A DNA stretch of 41,208 nucleotides, taken from NCBI GenBank assembly GCA_036703315.1, contig DATNPH010000224.1:1-41208 (forward strand), written 5' to 3'. A program made the translations under genes and the position numbers. Positions 8,237-15,394 of this stretch are shown piece by piece. A model generated the notes under the pieces. The model was not told where the DNA came from. It saw nothing but the letters and a program-made list of their open reading frames with translations, and made no database searches. The number at the start of each line of letters is the position of its first letter. Positions within the stretch are counted from its first letter, which is position 1. The stretch is from DATNPH01 sp036703315 (GTDB lineage: Bacteria > Cyanobacteriota > Cyanobacteriia > Cyanobacteriales > Coleofasciculaceae).

Positions 8237-8860
8237 TTAATTTCTGGGATGCCAAACTGACAAATCTTCTGGACGGTCAACATCACTGAGCAAGGGAAGA
8301 TAAGCAACTGCTAACTCAATCTTCTGGGCAATGCTTTGTGTTTGTTGCAAAACCTCAGCCGTACTCCAGCGAATGCCTGTAAAGAGTTCCGGAATCAATC
8401 GACGCAGCCCTATTAGATAATAGCCGCCGTCCTGTGCTGGCCCAAGCACCAAGTCATGCTGACGAAGTGATTGAAAAGCTTGCGCCAATAGCTGAGCATT
8501 CAGATCAGGACAATCAGTACCAATGATGACAACAGCGTTCATTCCAGCCTCAAAAGAGGATTGAAACGCTGATGCCATTCGATAACCTATATCACCCTCA
8601 CTCTGTCGCTGGTAGATAAGGCTTGACCCCAACCAATCTTGCATCAACTGTTCATTGCCACCAGCAAAATGGACTTCTACTGACAGAGGATAGAAAGTCT
8701 GAAGTTTCTTAAGTTCAGCTAGTGTATCTTCCGTCATCTTACGCTGAAGCGTTGCCGCCCCTTCTGCGCCAAGGACTGGTATCAGTCGTGTTTTCGTTTT
8801 TCCTGGTTCTGGGTATCGGGAAAAAACAATTAGGCGTTCCCTTGTTGTTGCTGGAATCAT
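8237..8860 (-). CDS. TIGR04282 (DUF2064) nucleotidyl/glycosyltransferase, arsenosugar-type
   Basis: A 207-residue GT-A-like protein with IVFSRYPEPGKTKTRL at 11-26, the nucleotide-binding start typical of DUF2064. GTDCPDL follows near 113-119 as the metal-binding strand, then LGPAQDGGYYLIGL. These are the signatures of TIGR04282, annotated as an arsenosugar biosynthesis glycosyltransferase, which commonly pairs with the TIGR04283 protein encoded downstream here. The length is normal and the catalytic acids are present. The real donor and acceptor cannot be read from sequence. nadA lies upstream on the same strand, separated by a small hairpin terminator, so the glycosyltransferase pair is probably a separate transcription unit. 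Confidence 0.82.
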   Translation of the reverse strand: MIPATTRERLIVFSRYPEPGKTKTRLIPVLGAEGAATLQRKMTEDTLAELKKLQTFYPLSVEVHFAGGNEQLMQDWLGSSLIYQRQSEGDIGYRMASAFQSSFEAGMNAVVIIGTDCPDLNAQLLAQAFQSLRQHDLVLGPAQDGGYYLIGLRRLIPELFTGIRWSTAEVLQQTQSIAQKIELAVAYLPLLSDVDRPEDLSVWHPRN

Positions 8861-8890
8861 GGCTAAATAAGTTTATGTAGCAAAAATAAA

Positions 8891-8908
8891 GACGCGATTG
8901 ATCGCGTC
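8891..8908 (-). terminator. Hairpin downstream of nadA
   Basis: GACGCGAT pairs with ATCGCGTC around a 2-nt loop (8891-8908). On the minus strand the stem is followed by TTTATTTTTG, giving a plausible intrinsic terminator 24 bp after the nadA stop. The stem contains a HIP1-like core, and this hairpin also occurs as a dispersed cyanobacterial repeat. Confidence 0.6.
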
Positions 8909-8931
8909 TCTACAAAAAGATTTGTGAGCAA

Positions 8932-9906
8932 CTACACACTCATTTCCAGCATTCGCTGAATTGGGTGCAGAGCAGCTACTCGTATTTCCTCGGGCATCGT
9001 GATTTCTGGTTCGCGGTTCTTCATGGCTAAATACAGCTTTTCCAGGGTATTGAGCCGCATATAGGGGCACTCATTGCAGTTACAGTTGTTGATTGCTGGT
9101 GCTGGAATGAAGCGCTTTGCAGGTGTCTGCTTTTGCATTTGGTGAATAATGCCCGGTTCTGTCGCCACGATAAAGGCTTGACTGGGGCTAGCTTGAGAAT
9201 ACTTTAGCAGTGCTGTCGTCGAGCCAATATAGTTGGCATGACGCAGGACGGGTGGTTCACATTCCGGGTGAGCAATGACCTCAGCGTCTGGGTTTTCAAT
9301 CTTCAGCTGGATTATCTTCTTTTCTGAAAAGGTTTCATGGACAATGCAGCTACCTTGCCACAGTACGAGGTCACGACCTGTCTGTTCCATAACATAGCGC
9401 CCAAGATTGCGATCGGGGGCAAAAATAATCGGTTGGTCTTTGGGGATCTGGTTAACAATCTTGACCGCGTTGGAACTCGTGCAGATGATATCACTCATCG
9501 CTTTGATTCCGGCGGAGCAGTTGATGTAGGAAACGACCAAGTGATTGGGGTGAGCTGCCTTAAATTTGGCAAAATCATCAGGAGGACAGGTGTTTGCTAG
9601 AGAGCAACCCGCGTCTAAGTCTGGCAAGAGTACCAGCTTGTCAGGATTGAGGATTTTGGCAGTTTCTGCCATAAAGTGGACACCAGCAAAGACAATGACA
9701 TCTGCATCGGTGTTGGCAGCTTTTCGGGAAAGCTCTAGGGAATCGCCAATGTAGTCTGCTACATCTTGAATGTCAGGGTCTTGGTAGTAATGGGCGAGAA
9801 TTACAGCGTTTAGCTCCTGTTTGAGGGCACTAATGGCTGCAAATAGGTCATTGGGTAGGACGTTACTGCGGGTCGAGTCTCGTTGGGCAAATGCAGTGGT
9901 AAACAC
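8932..9906 (-). CDS. nadA: Quinolinate synthase A
   Basis: The 324-residue enzyme condenses iminoaspartate with dihydroxyacetone phosphate to quinolinate, the second step of de novo NAD synthesis. It shows the family's triplicated fold with AHYYQDPDIQDVADYIGDS near 38-56. The three cysteines expected to bind the single [4Fe-4S] cluster are present: Cys101 in DAGCSLA, Cys187 in GSCIVHE and Cys280 in CNECPYM. HPECEPPV and IGSTTALL are also conserved. The length matches cyanobacterial NadA. The protein is cytoplasmic. The partner gene nadB is not in the window. A hairpin terminator follows the stop. Confidence 0.97.
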   Translation of the reverse strand: MFTTAFAQRDSTRSNVLPNDLFAAISALKQELNAVILAHYYQDPDIQDVADYIGDSLELSRKAANTDADVIVFAGVHFMAETAKILNPDKLVLLPDLDAGCSLANTCPPDDFAKFKAAHPNHLVVSYINCSAGIKAMSDIICTSSNAVKIVNQIPKDQPIIFAPDRNLGRYVMEQTGRDLVLWQGSCIVHETFSEKKIIQLKIENPDAEVIAHPECEPPVLRHANYIGSTTALLKYSQASPSQAFIVATEPGIIHQMQKQTPAKRFIPAPAINNCNCNECPYMRLNTLEKLYLAMKNREPEITMPEEIRVAALHPIQRMLEMSV

Positions 9907-10419
9907 AGTTAGGCGTTGCCTCGGTTAAGAAGTTGTTACTTGGTGAAATTATAGTAGTTTTTACCAAAAATGACAGGGTTTGAGTATCTCAACAAAAGGC
10001 GATCGCCCCTTCCCCTGGCAAGCCTGTCATCGACGGAGGCAACTGGTGAGATAGATGAGTATGTGCGATCGCACTCTGGAATTTTTAGGGCATTCTAGAA
10101 TAGGCGAGTTTTGCCATCCTGCCATCTGTCCCCCTCAACAGTAGCTTCATGCCCTTCAGCAATTTCACCAATCCTTACCAAAATCCGGCGAATGTGCCAG
10201 AGAAGTATCGCAACCACTCGGCAACGCGAAAACTTTTTAGGTCTGATGGCTGAAGCAAAAGCGCTATCACTGCGCTTATTCAAGTGCCGGATGTGGTTGT
10301 GGCTAGTTGTCCCAGGACTCCACGATGCCGAGCCCACCAAGCTTGTACTCCACAACGACCTTGATGCTGACCTAACCCCCCAACCTCCTCACTAAAGCTT
10401 CGGTTCCCTGCGAGGGAAG
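9907..10419. other. Gene-poor region upstream of the MITE-like element
   Basis: No convincing gene. Short frames exist on both strands at 10095-10395, but they overlap each other and neither shows a recognisable family or ribosome-binding site. HIP1 sites occur at about 10000 and 10068. The nadA promoter presumably lies just above 9906. The right end carries the left copy of the 12-bp direct repeat (10408-10419) that flanks the element at 10420-10596. Confidence 0.5.
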
Positions 10420-10596
10420 TAGGGCTGATTCATTCTCGCAAAGCCAGAGTCCGCCAGGGGTTAAAACCCCTGTCTCATAGAATCAAGTCCTCTCTTATAG
10501 GACTGAAAATCACTATTTGAGTCGTCTAAAGACGACTTTGGCTATTAGCCCGGAGTTTAAACTGGGGGCGGGTTTCGGGAAAACGAATCAGCCCTG
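10420..10596. mobile_element. 177-bp MITE-like element with terminal inverted repeats and 12-bp flanking duplication
   Basis: The ends AGGGCTGATTC (10421-10431) and GAATCAGCCCT (10585-10595) are exact inverted repeats. The 12-mer CTGCGAGGGAAG occurs immediately outside both ends (10408-10419 and 10597-10608), as a target-site duplication would. Inside are four consecutive short palindromes: AGGGGTT/AACCCCT (10456-10471), AGTCCT/AGGACT (10486-10504), AGTCGTC/GACGACT (10520-10537) and a palindrome around AGTTTAAACT (10549-10566). There is no coding capacity, so it would have moved in trans if at all. Similar hairpin-chain repeats are familiar from filamentous cyanobacteria. Confidence 0.75.
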
Positions 10597-10704
10597 CTGC
10601 GAGGGAAGGGGGAGCCGGACTCCGTCTCTCAACAAATTTGTTCTTGTTCCCTCTCCTACGAGGAGAGGGTTAGGGAGAGGTTCTTCATCCAATACCTGAC
10701 AACC

Positions 10705-11036
10705 ATGCAACCCCTACGCCACCGCATCAACCCCAAAATCTTTGTCATCACCCTCAGACAAATCGCCAAACACCTGAAAATCCAGCAAGAGCGCATCCTC
10801 AACGGGGAAAAATGGCATAACGTCCTCTGGATACACATCCAAGGACTCGGCGGTTACTTCGTGAGTTACCGCAAATTAACCCTCCTTGGGCGATCGCACG
10901 GATTCTACCAGACACACAGCACTACATAGTGGCTCGTTTCTTCAACCGCCAAGACGCTGATGACCATCTCAGAGTTTTGCGTCGGTTCATGCCAGCAGCT
11001 GAGTTTCAGATTATCTTTGACCCTCCTACTGAGTAG
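10705..11036 (+). pseudogene. Frameshifted relic of a small hypothetical gene
   Basis: Two overlapping plus-strand frames each look partly real. The first (ATG 10705 to stop 10929) encodes protein-like sequence up to about 10880 (GEKWHNVLWIHIQGLGGYF, then SYRKL). The second is open from 10821 to TAG at 11034-11036 and encodes INPPWAIARILPDTQHYIVA, then RFFNRQDADDHLRVLRRFMP, ending IFDPPTE. It resembles the C-terminus of small cyanobacterial hypotheticals as far as I can recall. This second frame has no ATG, GTG or TTG start before its conserved part. A frameshift near 10850-10890 joining them is the simplest reading. Two separate decayed genes are possible. Function unknown. Confidence 0.4.
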
Positions 11037-11085
11037 ACGCTAAATCTAGCAATTGCCAATCAGTGCTGTCAAAACCAGGCTAGGT

Positions 11086-11110
11086 TGCCTATTCTGTATA
11101 AAGATAGGCA
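11086..11110 (+). promoter_or_regulatory. Hairpin in the 5' leader of the phosphoesterase gene
   Basis: TGCCTAT (11086-11092) and ATAGGCA (11104-11110) are perfect inverted repeats 11 bp before the ATG at 11122. A TATAAA-like element (11097-11102) lies in the loop. This could be an operator overlapping a -10 box or an mRNA hairpin; sequence alone does not decide. Confidence 0.35.
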
Positions 11111-11121
11111 GATAAAGGGAC

Positions 11122-12048
11122 ATGACCAATTATCAAAACAATCTCGTCAAAATCGCTGTGGTCGGGGATATACATGATCTATGGGAAGACGAGGATGCGA
11201 TCGCTCTTCACAAGCTGGGTGTTGATTTAGTGCTATTTGTGGGAGATTTTGGCAATGAGTCGGTGGAGGTGGTACGGAAAATTGCTTCTATCGACATTCC
11301 CAAAGCAGCGATTATGGGGAATCACGATGCCTGGTATACTGCCACGGAATGGGGTAAAAAACGGTGTCCTTATGACCGCAATAAGGAGGACTGGGTACAG
11401 CAACAGTTAGATTTACTGGGTGAAGCTCATGTCGGTTACGGGTACCTTGACTTGCCGGAACTCAATCTTTCTGTAGTTGGGAGTCGTCCTTTCAGCTGGG
11501 GTGGCGAAGTTTGGAAAAATGAGGAGTTCTATCGGGAACGGTACGGTATCACCAATTTTGAGGAGTCTATTGAGCGCATTGTTACAACGGCGAAAAGTGC
11601 AGCTTCTCAAACGATAATTTTTATGGGTCACAATGGCCCTGTGGGGTTAGGCAACCACCCAGAAGACCCTTGCGGTAGAGACTGGCAACCGATAGGTGGT
11701 GATCATGGTGACCCAGATTTTGCCTCTGCGATCGCAAAAACTCAGGCACTCGGTAAAACCATTCCACTCGTTACTTTTGGTCATATGCACCATTCGCTGC
11801 GCCACACGAAGCAGCGATTGCGAACCGTTATCTCTACCAGTCCAGAGGGGATAGTTTACTTGAATTCGGCAAGTGTACCCCGGATTATTCAAACCCAGAG
11901 CGATCGACGCCGGAATTTTTCTCTGGTTTCCTTGGAAGCGGGTATTGTTTCTCAAATCTCCCTAGTCTGGGTGAGCCAAGACTATACCGTGGCGTCTGAA
12001 CAGTTACTTTATCGACGTACTGAACCGATCGTGGCACAACCTGTTTAG
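11122..12048 (+). CDS. Calcineurin-like metallophosphoesterase (TIGR04168 type)
   Basis: A 308-residue protein with all the metal-binding blocks of calcineurin-type phosphoesterases: GDIHD near 15-19, GDFGNE, GNHDAWYT, GHNGP and GHMHH near 234-238. The layout, with IPLVTFGHMHHSLRH and a long insert after GNHD, fits the TIGR04168 family found in cyanobacteria and plant chloroplasts. Such enzymes hydrolyse phosphomonoesters or phosphodiesters at a dinuclear metal site; the substrate here is unknown. No signal peptide, so it is cytoplasmic. It is preceded by AAAGGGA as ribosome-binding site. tRNA-Ser follows 46 bp after the stop. Confidence 0.88.
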   Translation: MTNYQNNLVKIAVVGDIHDLWEDEDAIALHKLGVDLVLFVGDFGNESVEVVRKIASIDIPKAAIMGNHDAWYTATEWGKKRCPYDRNKEDWVQQQLDLLGEAHVGYGYLDLPELNLSVVGSRPFSWGGEVWKNEEFYRERYGITNFEESIERIVTTAKSAASQTIIFMGHNGPVGLGNHPEDPCGRDWQPIGGDHGDPDFASAIAKTQALGKTIPLVTFGHMHHSLRHTKQRLRTVISTSPEGIVYLNSASVPRIIQTQSDRRRNFSLVSLEAGIVSQISLVWVSQDYTVASEQLLYRRTEPIVAQPV

Positions 12049-12094
12049 ACTTAGTAGCAACAAGTGCACAAGGATTGATAATATAGATCAGCCT

Positions 12095-12181
12095 GGAGAG
12101 GTGGCAGAGTGGTCGATTGCGTCTGACTTGAAATCAGATGAACCCGCAAGGGTTCCGGGAGTTCGAATCTCCCCCTCTCCG
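12095..12181 (+). tRNA. tRNA-Ser(UGA)
   Basis: The acceptor stem GGAGAGG pairs with CCTCTCC at the 3' end, followed by discriminator G. The anticodon stem-loop CTGA-CTTGAAA-TCAG gives anticodon UGA. The long variable arm AACCCGCAAGGGTT and the T-loop GTTCGAATC identify a class II serine tRNA reading UCA and, by wobble, UCG. The 3' CCA is not encoded. Length is 87 nt. Confidence 0.97.
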
Positions 12182-12276
12182 TTCAATGAGTACGCCATAT
12201 TCAAAAGACGCTACACGGCAGGACGAATGTAGGATGAGCGATCGCGATTCCCTTCATTGGCGTCATTCACCTATTA

Positions 12277-12300
12277 ATATGAGTAGAGTTTCATATGAGT
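12277..12300 (+). promoter_or_regulatory. Candidate ArsR operator: direct ATATGAGT repeat
   Basis: ATATGAGT occurs at 12277-12284 and again at 12293-12300, 16 bp apart, about 35-57 bp before the ArsR-family start codon. ArsR/SmtB repressors usually bind imperfect AT-rich dyads close to their own start. Position and spacing suit an autoregulatory operator, but no dyad is clear. Confidence 0.3.
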
Positions 12301-12327
12301 TGCTGTCAAAGTAGTGGAGCTGTTTAG
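12295..12327 (+). CDS. Possible 10-codon leader peptide before the ArsR gene
   Basis: ATG at 12295 opens MSCCQSSGAV and stops at TAG 12325-12327, six bases before the ArsR ATG at 12334. Its vicinal Cys pair echoes the CC pair at the end of the ArsR protein. It could be a translated leader coupling initiation, or chance. There is no strong ribosome-binding site in front of it. Confidence 0.2.
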   Translation: MSCCQSSGAV

Positions 12328-12333
12328 AGAGTT

Positions 12334-12642
12334 ATGAAACAGGAAAGGCAGTTACCTCAAACTTTCTGCGCCAGTCGCTTGAAGGTCTTGGCAGACACTA
12401 CCCGTTTAGCGGTTCTGGAAATTCTCATGGACGGACCAAGACATGTTGGGGAACTAAACGCCTTCCTAGGTCTGGAGCAAAGCCTACTTTCCCACCATTT
12501 GAAAGTCCTTCGTAAAGAGGGGTTTGTAGAAGCTACTCGTGAGGGCAAGGCAGTACTCTATCGTCTAGCTCCAGAAATCCGCTCCAGTTCCGAGCAAACC
12601 ATCAACCTCGGCTGCTGTCTACTCTCATTCGAGGCAAAATAA
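12334..12642 (+). CDS. ArsR/SmtB-family repressor with vicinal C-terminal cysteines
   Basis: A 102-residue winged-helix protein. Helix 1 holds CASRLKVLADTTRLAVLEIL (15 onward is the classic LKVLADPTRL motif), followed by VGELNAFLGLEQSLLSHHLKVL as helix-turn-helix and GFVEATREGKAVLYRL as wing. The helix-3 ELCVCDL As(III) site of plasmid ArsR is absent (VGELNAF instead). Cysteines lie at 12 and as a vicinal pair at 94-95 near the C-terminus (GCCLLSFEAK). A vicinal Cys95/Cys96 pair forms part of the As(III) site in the Acidithiobacillus ferrooxidans ArsR, so thiophilic-ligand sensing is plausible here but unproven. The importer operon starts 22 bp downstream, and co-transcription suggests this regulator controls it. 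Confidence 0.88.
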   Translation: MKQERQLPQTFCASRLKVLADTTRLAVLEILMDGPRHVGELNAFLGLEQSLLSHHLKVLRKEGFVEATREGKAVLYRLAPEIRSSSEQTINLGCCLLSFEAK

Positions 12643-12664
12643 TTCAAAGTGCATCAACTAACGC

Positions 12665-13612
12665 ATGACTGACTTCCCAAAAATTCAAGTGAAAGGCTGG
12701 CTGAAAGGCATCATTCTAGGAATCGTGACTCTGATGGTAGTGGTTGCCTGTCGCAGCCAACCAACCGTTCAAACGCAGCAGAATACGGCGGGTGATTCTA
12801 CTACTAAATTAACTGAGCTGAAGTTTGGGGTTGGTCCCTACTTCCCTACACCTGGTGAAAATCGTAAGCAGTTTGAGCCGCTGTTTAATGAATTAGCCAA
12901 ACAGGTGAATCTCCCGGCTAAGATTACAGCCGCAGATGATTGGGTAGGTATCTCTGAAGCACTGCGATCGGGCACTCTGGATGCCGCTTGGTTAGGACCG
13001 TGGGGATATGTTCTTGCTAATCACAATGAGCCATCAATCAAAGCGATCGCCACGGTGAAATATAAAGACAAACCGACTTACTATGCCGTACTGATGGCTC
13101 GTGCTGATGCCCCATTCCAAACCCTGGATGAGGCAATCGCCCAAAGTCAGAAGGGAAAAAAGCTGAAATTGAGCCTCGCTGATGTTGGTTCGACCTCTGG
13201 CTGGCTGATTCCTCAATCAGAATTTAAGCGTCGTAACCTCGACCCCAAAACGGTTTTCGACTACAGCGAGGGAGCCAGCCATGCCGCTCAAGCGATCGCC
13301 GTAATTAGTGGTCAGATAGATATCGCTTCTGACTATGACCGCAACTTGGATGTGTTGGTAAGCACCGGAAAAATTGACAAGTCAAAAGTTAAGATTATTT
13401 GGCAATCTGAACCTTTACCTAATGACCCGGTTGCGATCCGGGGCGGCTTACCAGATGACATCAAAACAAAACTACAGCAGACGCTAGTGAATTTTTCACC
13501 AGAGCAGGCTCAGAAGTTCTTGCCGAAGAACTACACAGGCTTTGTCGTCTCCGATGGCAGCAACTATGCACCCATTCAGGCAGCGGGTAAATCGGTGGGC
13601 AAGTTGAAATGA
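12665..13612 (+). CDS. phnD: PhnD-like oxyanion-binding lipoprotein of an ABC importer
   Basis: A 315-residue periplasmic solute-binding protein. The N-terminus (GWLKGIILGIVTLMVVVACRS) is a signal peptide whose Cys near residue 29 could be lipidated. The mature protein begins LKFGVGPYFPTPGENRK and contains ISEALRSGTLDAAWLGPWGY, DVGSTSGWLIPQSEF and SGQIDIASDYDRN, the ligand-loop pattern of the PhnD/PtxB family that binds phosphonate, phosphite or related anions. It is encoded ahead of a permease and an ATPase, so it should deliver the ligand to them. The exact ligand (phosphonate, phosphite, arsenical or other oxyanion) cannot be told from sequence; the ArsR gene upstream is a reason to keep arsenic compounds open. 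It overlaps the permease gene by 4 bp (ATGA). Confidence 0.9.
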   Translation: MTDFPKIQVKGWLKGIILGIVTLMVVVACRSQPTVQTQQNTAGDSTTKLTELKFGVGPYFPTPGENRKQFEPLFNELAKQVNLPAKITAADDWVGISEALRSGTLDAAWLGPWGYVLANHNEPSIKAIATVKYKDKPTYYAVLMARADAPFQTLDEAIAQSQKGKKLKLSLADVGSTSGWLIPQSEFKRRNLDPKTVFDYSEGASHAAQAIAVISGQIDIASDYDRNLDVLVSTGKIDKSKVKIIWQSEPLPNDPVAIRGGLPDDIKTKLQQTLVNFSPEQAQKFLPKNYTGFVVSDGSNYAPIQAAGKSVGKLK

Positions 13613-14463
13613 ATGAACGAGCGCGATCGTCAGTTGCTCCACAGACGAGTCACTCGCCAGACGTAGAGGCAATATTGCAAGCCGAGCAACGTCGGCGTGG
13701 GGGACTGTGGCGCTTACTGCAACAAGGATTTTGGGGAGTGCTGGCAGTGGCGGTGCTAGTAGCTAGCCTCCGAACCGCAGAAGTTTCTGTTCAGGAATTC
13801 TTAAAAGGATTGCCCCGCCTGGGTGACTGGCTCACAAGGCTTTGGCCACCTGATTTTTCAGAATTACCTTCCTTTTTAACAGCGATCTGGGAAACTTTGG
13901 CGATCGCGATTGTTGGCACAGGTGCAGCAATTATAGTTGCACTTCCTCTAGCCGTCTTAGTTGCTCGGAACATTACTCCATTACCGGGGCTGGCAACGCT
14001 ACTGCGGGGGTTTTCCAATCTTTTACGGGGAATTGATACAGCTATTTTTGCCTTGTTGTTCGTTTCAATTGTGGGGTTGGGACCGTTTGCAGGTGTTTTG
14101 GGCGTTGCCTGTCACACAACAGGTTCCATGGCAAAGCTTTATGCCGAAGTTCTAGAAACCATTCCCCAGGAGCCAGTTGAAGCGATTGAGGCAACGGGAT
14201 GCGATCGCATCCGCACGTTTGGCTTTGCCGTATTGCCCGAAGCCCTACCGGGATTGATGGGCATAACGCTGTATCTTTGGGAGTTTAACGTTCGCTCCTC
14301 CGTAATTTTGGGCATCGTTGGTGCCGGAGGTATCGGTTATGAACTGCTTGTCAGCTTGAAACTGCTCGATTTTCCCCGTCTCGCTACCATCCTGATTCTG
14401 ATTTTGACGATGGTTAGCTTGATTGATACTCTAAGTGCTTACCTACGGCAACGCCTAACCTAG
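13609..14463 (+). CDS. phnE: PhnE-like permease of an oxyanion ABC importer
   Basis: The 284-residue inner-membrane subunit starts in the ATGA overlap with the binding-protein gene, indicating translational coupling. After a cytoplasmic N-terminus, a first membrane helix (about 43-58) precedes the core permease domain with helices near 92-118, 140-165, 225-250 and 258-275. The EAA-like loop, EAIEATGCDRIRTFGFAVLP, contacts the ATPase, and the GIVGAGGIGYELL segment is typical of PhnE proteins. One permease type is encoded, so it probably works as a homodimer. The ATPase gene comes 196 bp later, after a repeat-bearing gap, which is unusual because such operons are normally tightly packed. Confidence 0.92.
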   Translation: MNERARSSVAPQTSHSPDVEAILQAEQRRRGGLWRLLQQGFWGVLAVAVLVASLRTAEVSVQEFLKGLPRLGDWLTRLWPPDFSELPSFLTAIWETLAIAIVGTGAAIIVALPLAVLVARNITPLPGLATLLRGFSNLLRGIDTAIFALLFVSIVGLGPFAGVLGVACHTTGSMAKLYAEVLETIPQEPVEAIEATGCDRIRTFGFAVLPEALPGLMGITLYLWEFNVRSSVILGIVGAGGIGYELLVSLKLLDFPRLATILILILTMVSLIDTLSAYLRQRLT

Positions 14464-14571
14464 GCTAAATCAACCCCACAGTGGTACAACTAACATCTAA
14501 CCTGAAAATAGCAGGGAGAGCAGGGGGAGAGGAAGTTTCATTCCTACTCCTGTCGGGCGATGAGAAGCCCA

Positions 14572-14600
14572 CTTCGCTAACGGAGAACGCTTCGCTAACG
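14572..14600. repeat. Direct repeat CTTCGCTAACG, hairpin-forming, inside the phn-like operon
   Basis: CTTCGCTAACG occurs at 14572-14582 and 14590-14600 around GGAGAAC. This matches the dispersed GCGTTAGCGAAGC-type palindromes of filamentous cyanobacteria. It sits in the 196-bp gap between the permease and ATPase genes and may have widened that gap by insertion. Confidence 0.5.
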
Positions 14601-14659
14601 TTGTGAGCAATCTTCCGGCATCCTGATTGGATCAAGAATGTTCAACAGCCTAGTAAAAA

Positions 14660-15394
14660 ATGCTCACCGTTGAAAAGCTTACAAAGTCCTACGACCGTGG
14701 CGTTGTAGCTCTTGAAGATATCAGTTTTGCCATTGAACCCCACACATTTACGGCAATTCTGGGACCGAGTGGCGCTGGGAAAACAACGCTGCTGCGCTGC
14801 ATTCTCCAATTGTTGCGACCTGATCAGGGGCAAGTGTGGTTTCAGGGGCGAGACTTGACGACTTGTTCGGCAAAGGATTTACATCAAGTTCGCGCTCAAA
14901 TTGCCACGGTTGCCCAGCAGTTTAATCTGGTACGCCGCCGCAGTGCTTTGGAGAATTGCTTGGGAGGACGTTTGCAGGAGTTACCGGTTTGGCGCTGTTT
15001 GCTTGGGCTTTTTCCCAACACCTTGCTGCGGGAAGGCATGGCGGCTTTAGAGCGAGTGCAATTGCTAGATGTAGCGTTTCAACGCGCCGATCGCCTTTCC
15101 GGTGGACAACAGCAGCGAGTAGCGATCGCTCGTGCCTTAACGCAACGCGCATGTTTAATTCTGGCTGATGAACCAGTTGCCAGTCTCGACCTCAAGACAG
15201 CTCATAACGTTCTAGGTTTATTGCGATCGCTGTGCATCACAGAGGGATTGACAGTCGTCTGTAATCTTCATCAAGTTGAATTGGCTAAGCAATATAGCGA
15301 TCGTATTCTGGGCATTCAAGCAGGAAAACTGGTGCTAGATATACCGACGAACCAGTTAACTGCGTCAGATGTTAACCGTATATACAAAAAGTAA
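14660..15394 (+). CDS. phnC: PhnC-like ATPase of an oxyanion ABC importer
   Basis: The 244-residue ATP-binding subunit has Walker A GPSGAGKTT near 35-43, the Q-loop in VAQQFNLVRRRSALENCLGG, signature LSGGQQQRVAIARAL near 146-160, Walker B LILADEPVASLD and the H-loop His in NLHQ. The RRRSALENCLGGRL stretch after the Q-loop is typical of PhnC rather than general importers. It powers uptake by the preceding permease and binding protein. Gene order here is D-E-C rather than the common C-D-E. The last codon and stop (TAA 15392-15394) run into the end of a MITE-like element, so the original C-terminus may have been altered. Confidence 0.92.
   Translation: MLTVEKLTKSYDRGVVALEDISFAIEPHTFTAILGPSGAGKTTLLRCILQLLRPDQGQVWFQGRDLTTCSAKDLHQVRAQIATVAQQFNLVRRRSALENCLGGRLQELPVWRCLLGLFPNTLLREGMAALERVQLLDVAFQRADRLSGGQQQRVAIARALTQRACLILADEPVASLDLKTAHNVLGLLRSLCITEGLTVVCNLHQVELAKQYSDRILGIQAGKLVLDIPTNQLTASDVNRIYKK

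Noticed and set aside
9312..9754. Open frames overlapping nadA on both strands
   Set aside because: They are shadows of nadA, whose frame carries all cluster cysteines and conserved blocks.
10095..10395. Overlapping ORFs on both strands, one with a faint elongation-factor-G-like stretch (IGEIAEGHEATV)
   Set aside because: The similarity is a few residues, the surrounding EF-G motifs are absent, and neither frame has a ribosome-binding site.
12095..12333. Integration (att) site at tRNA-Ser
   Set aside because: No integrase gene is nearby and no direct repeat of the tRNA 3' end was found in the window.
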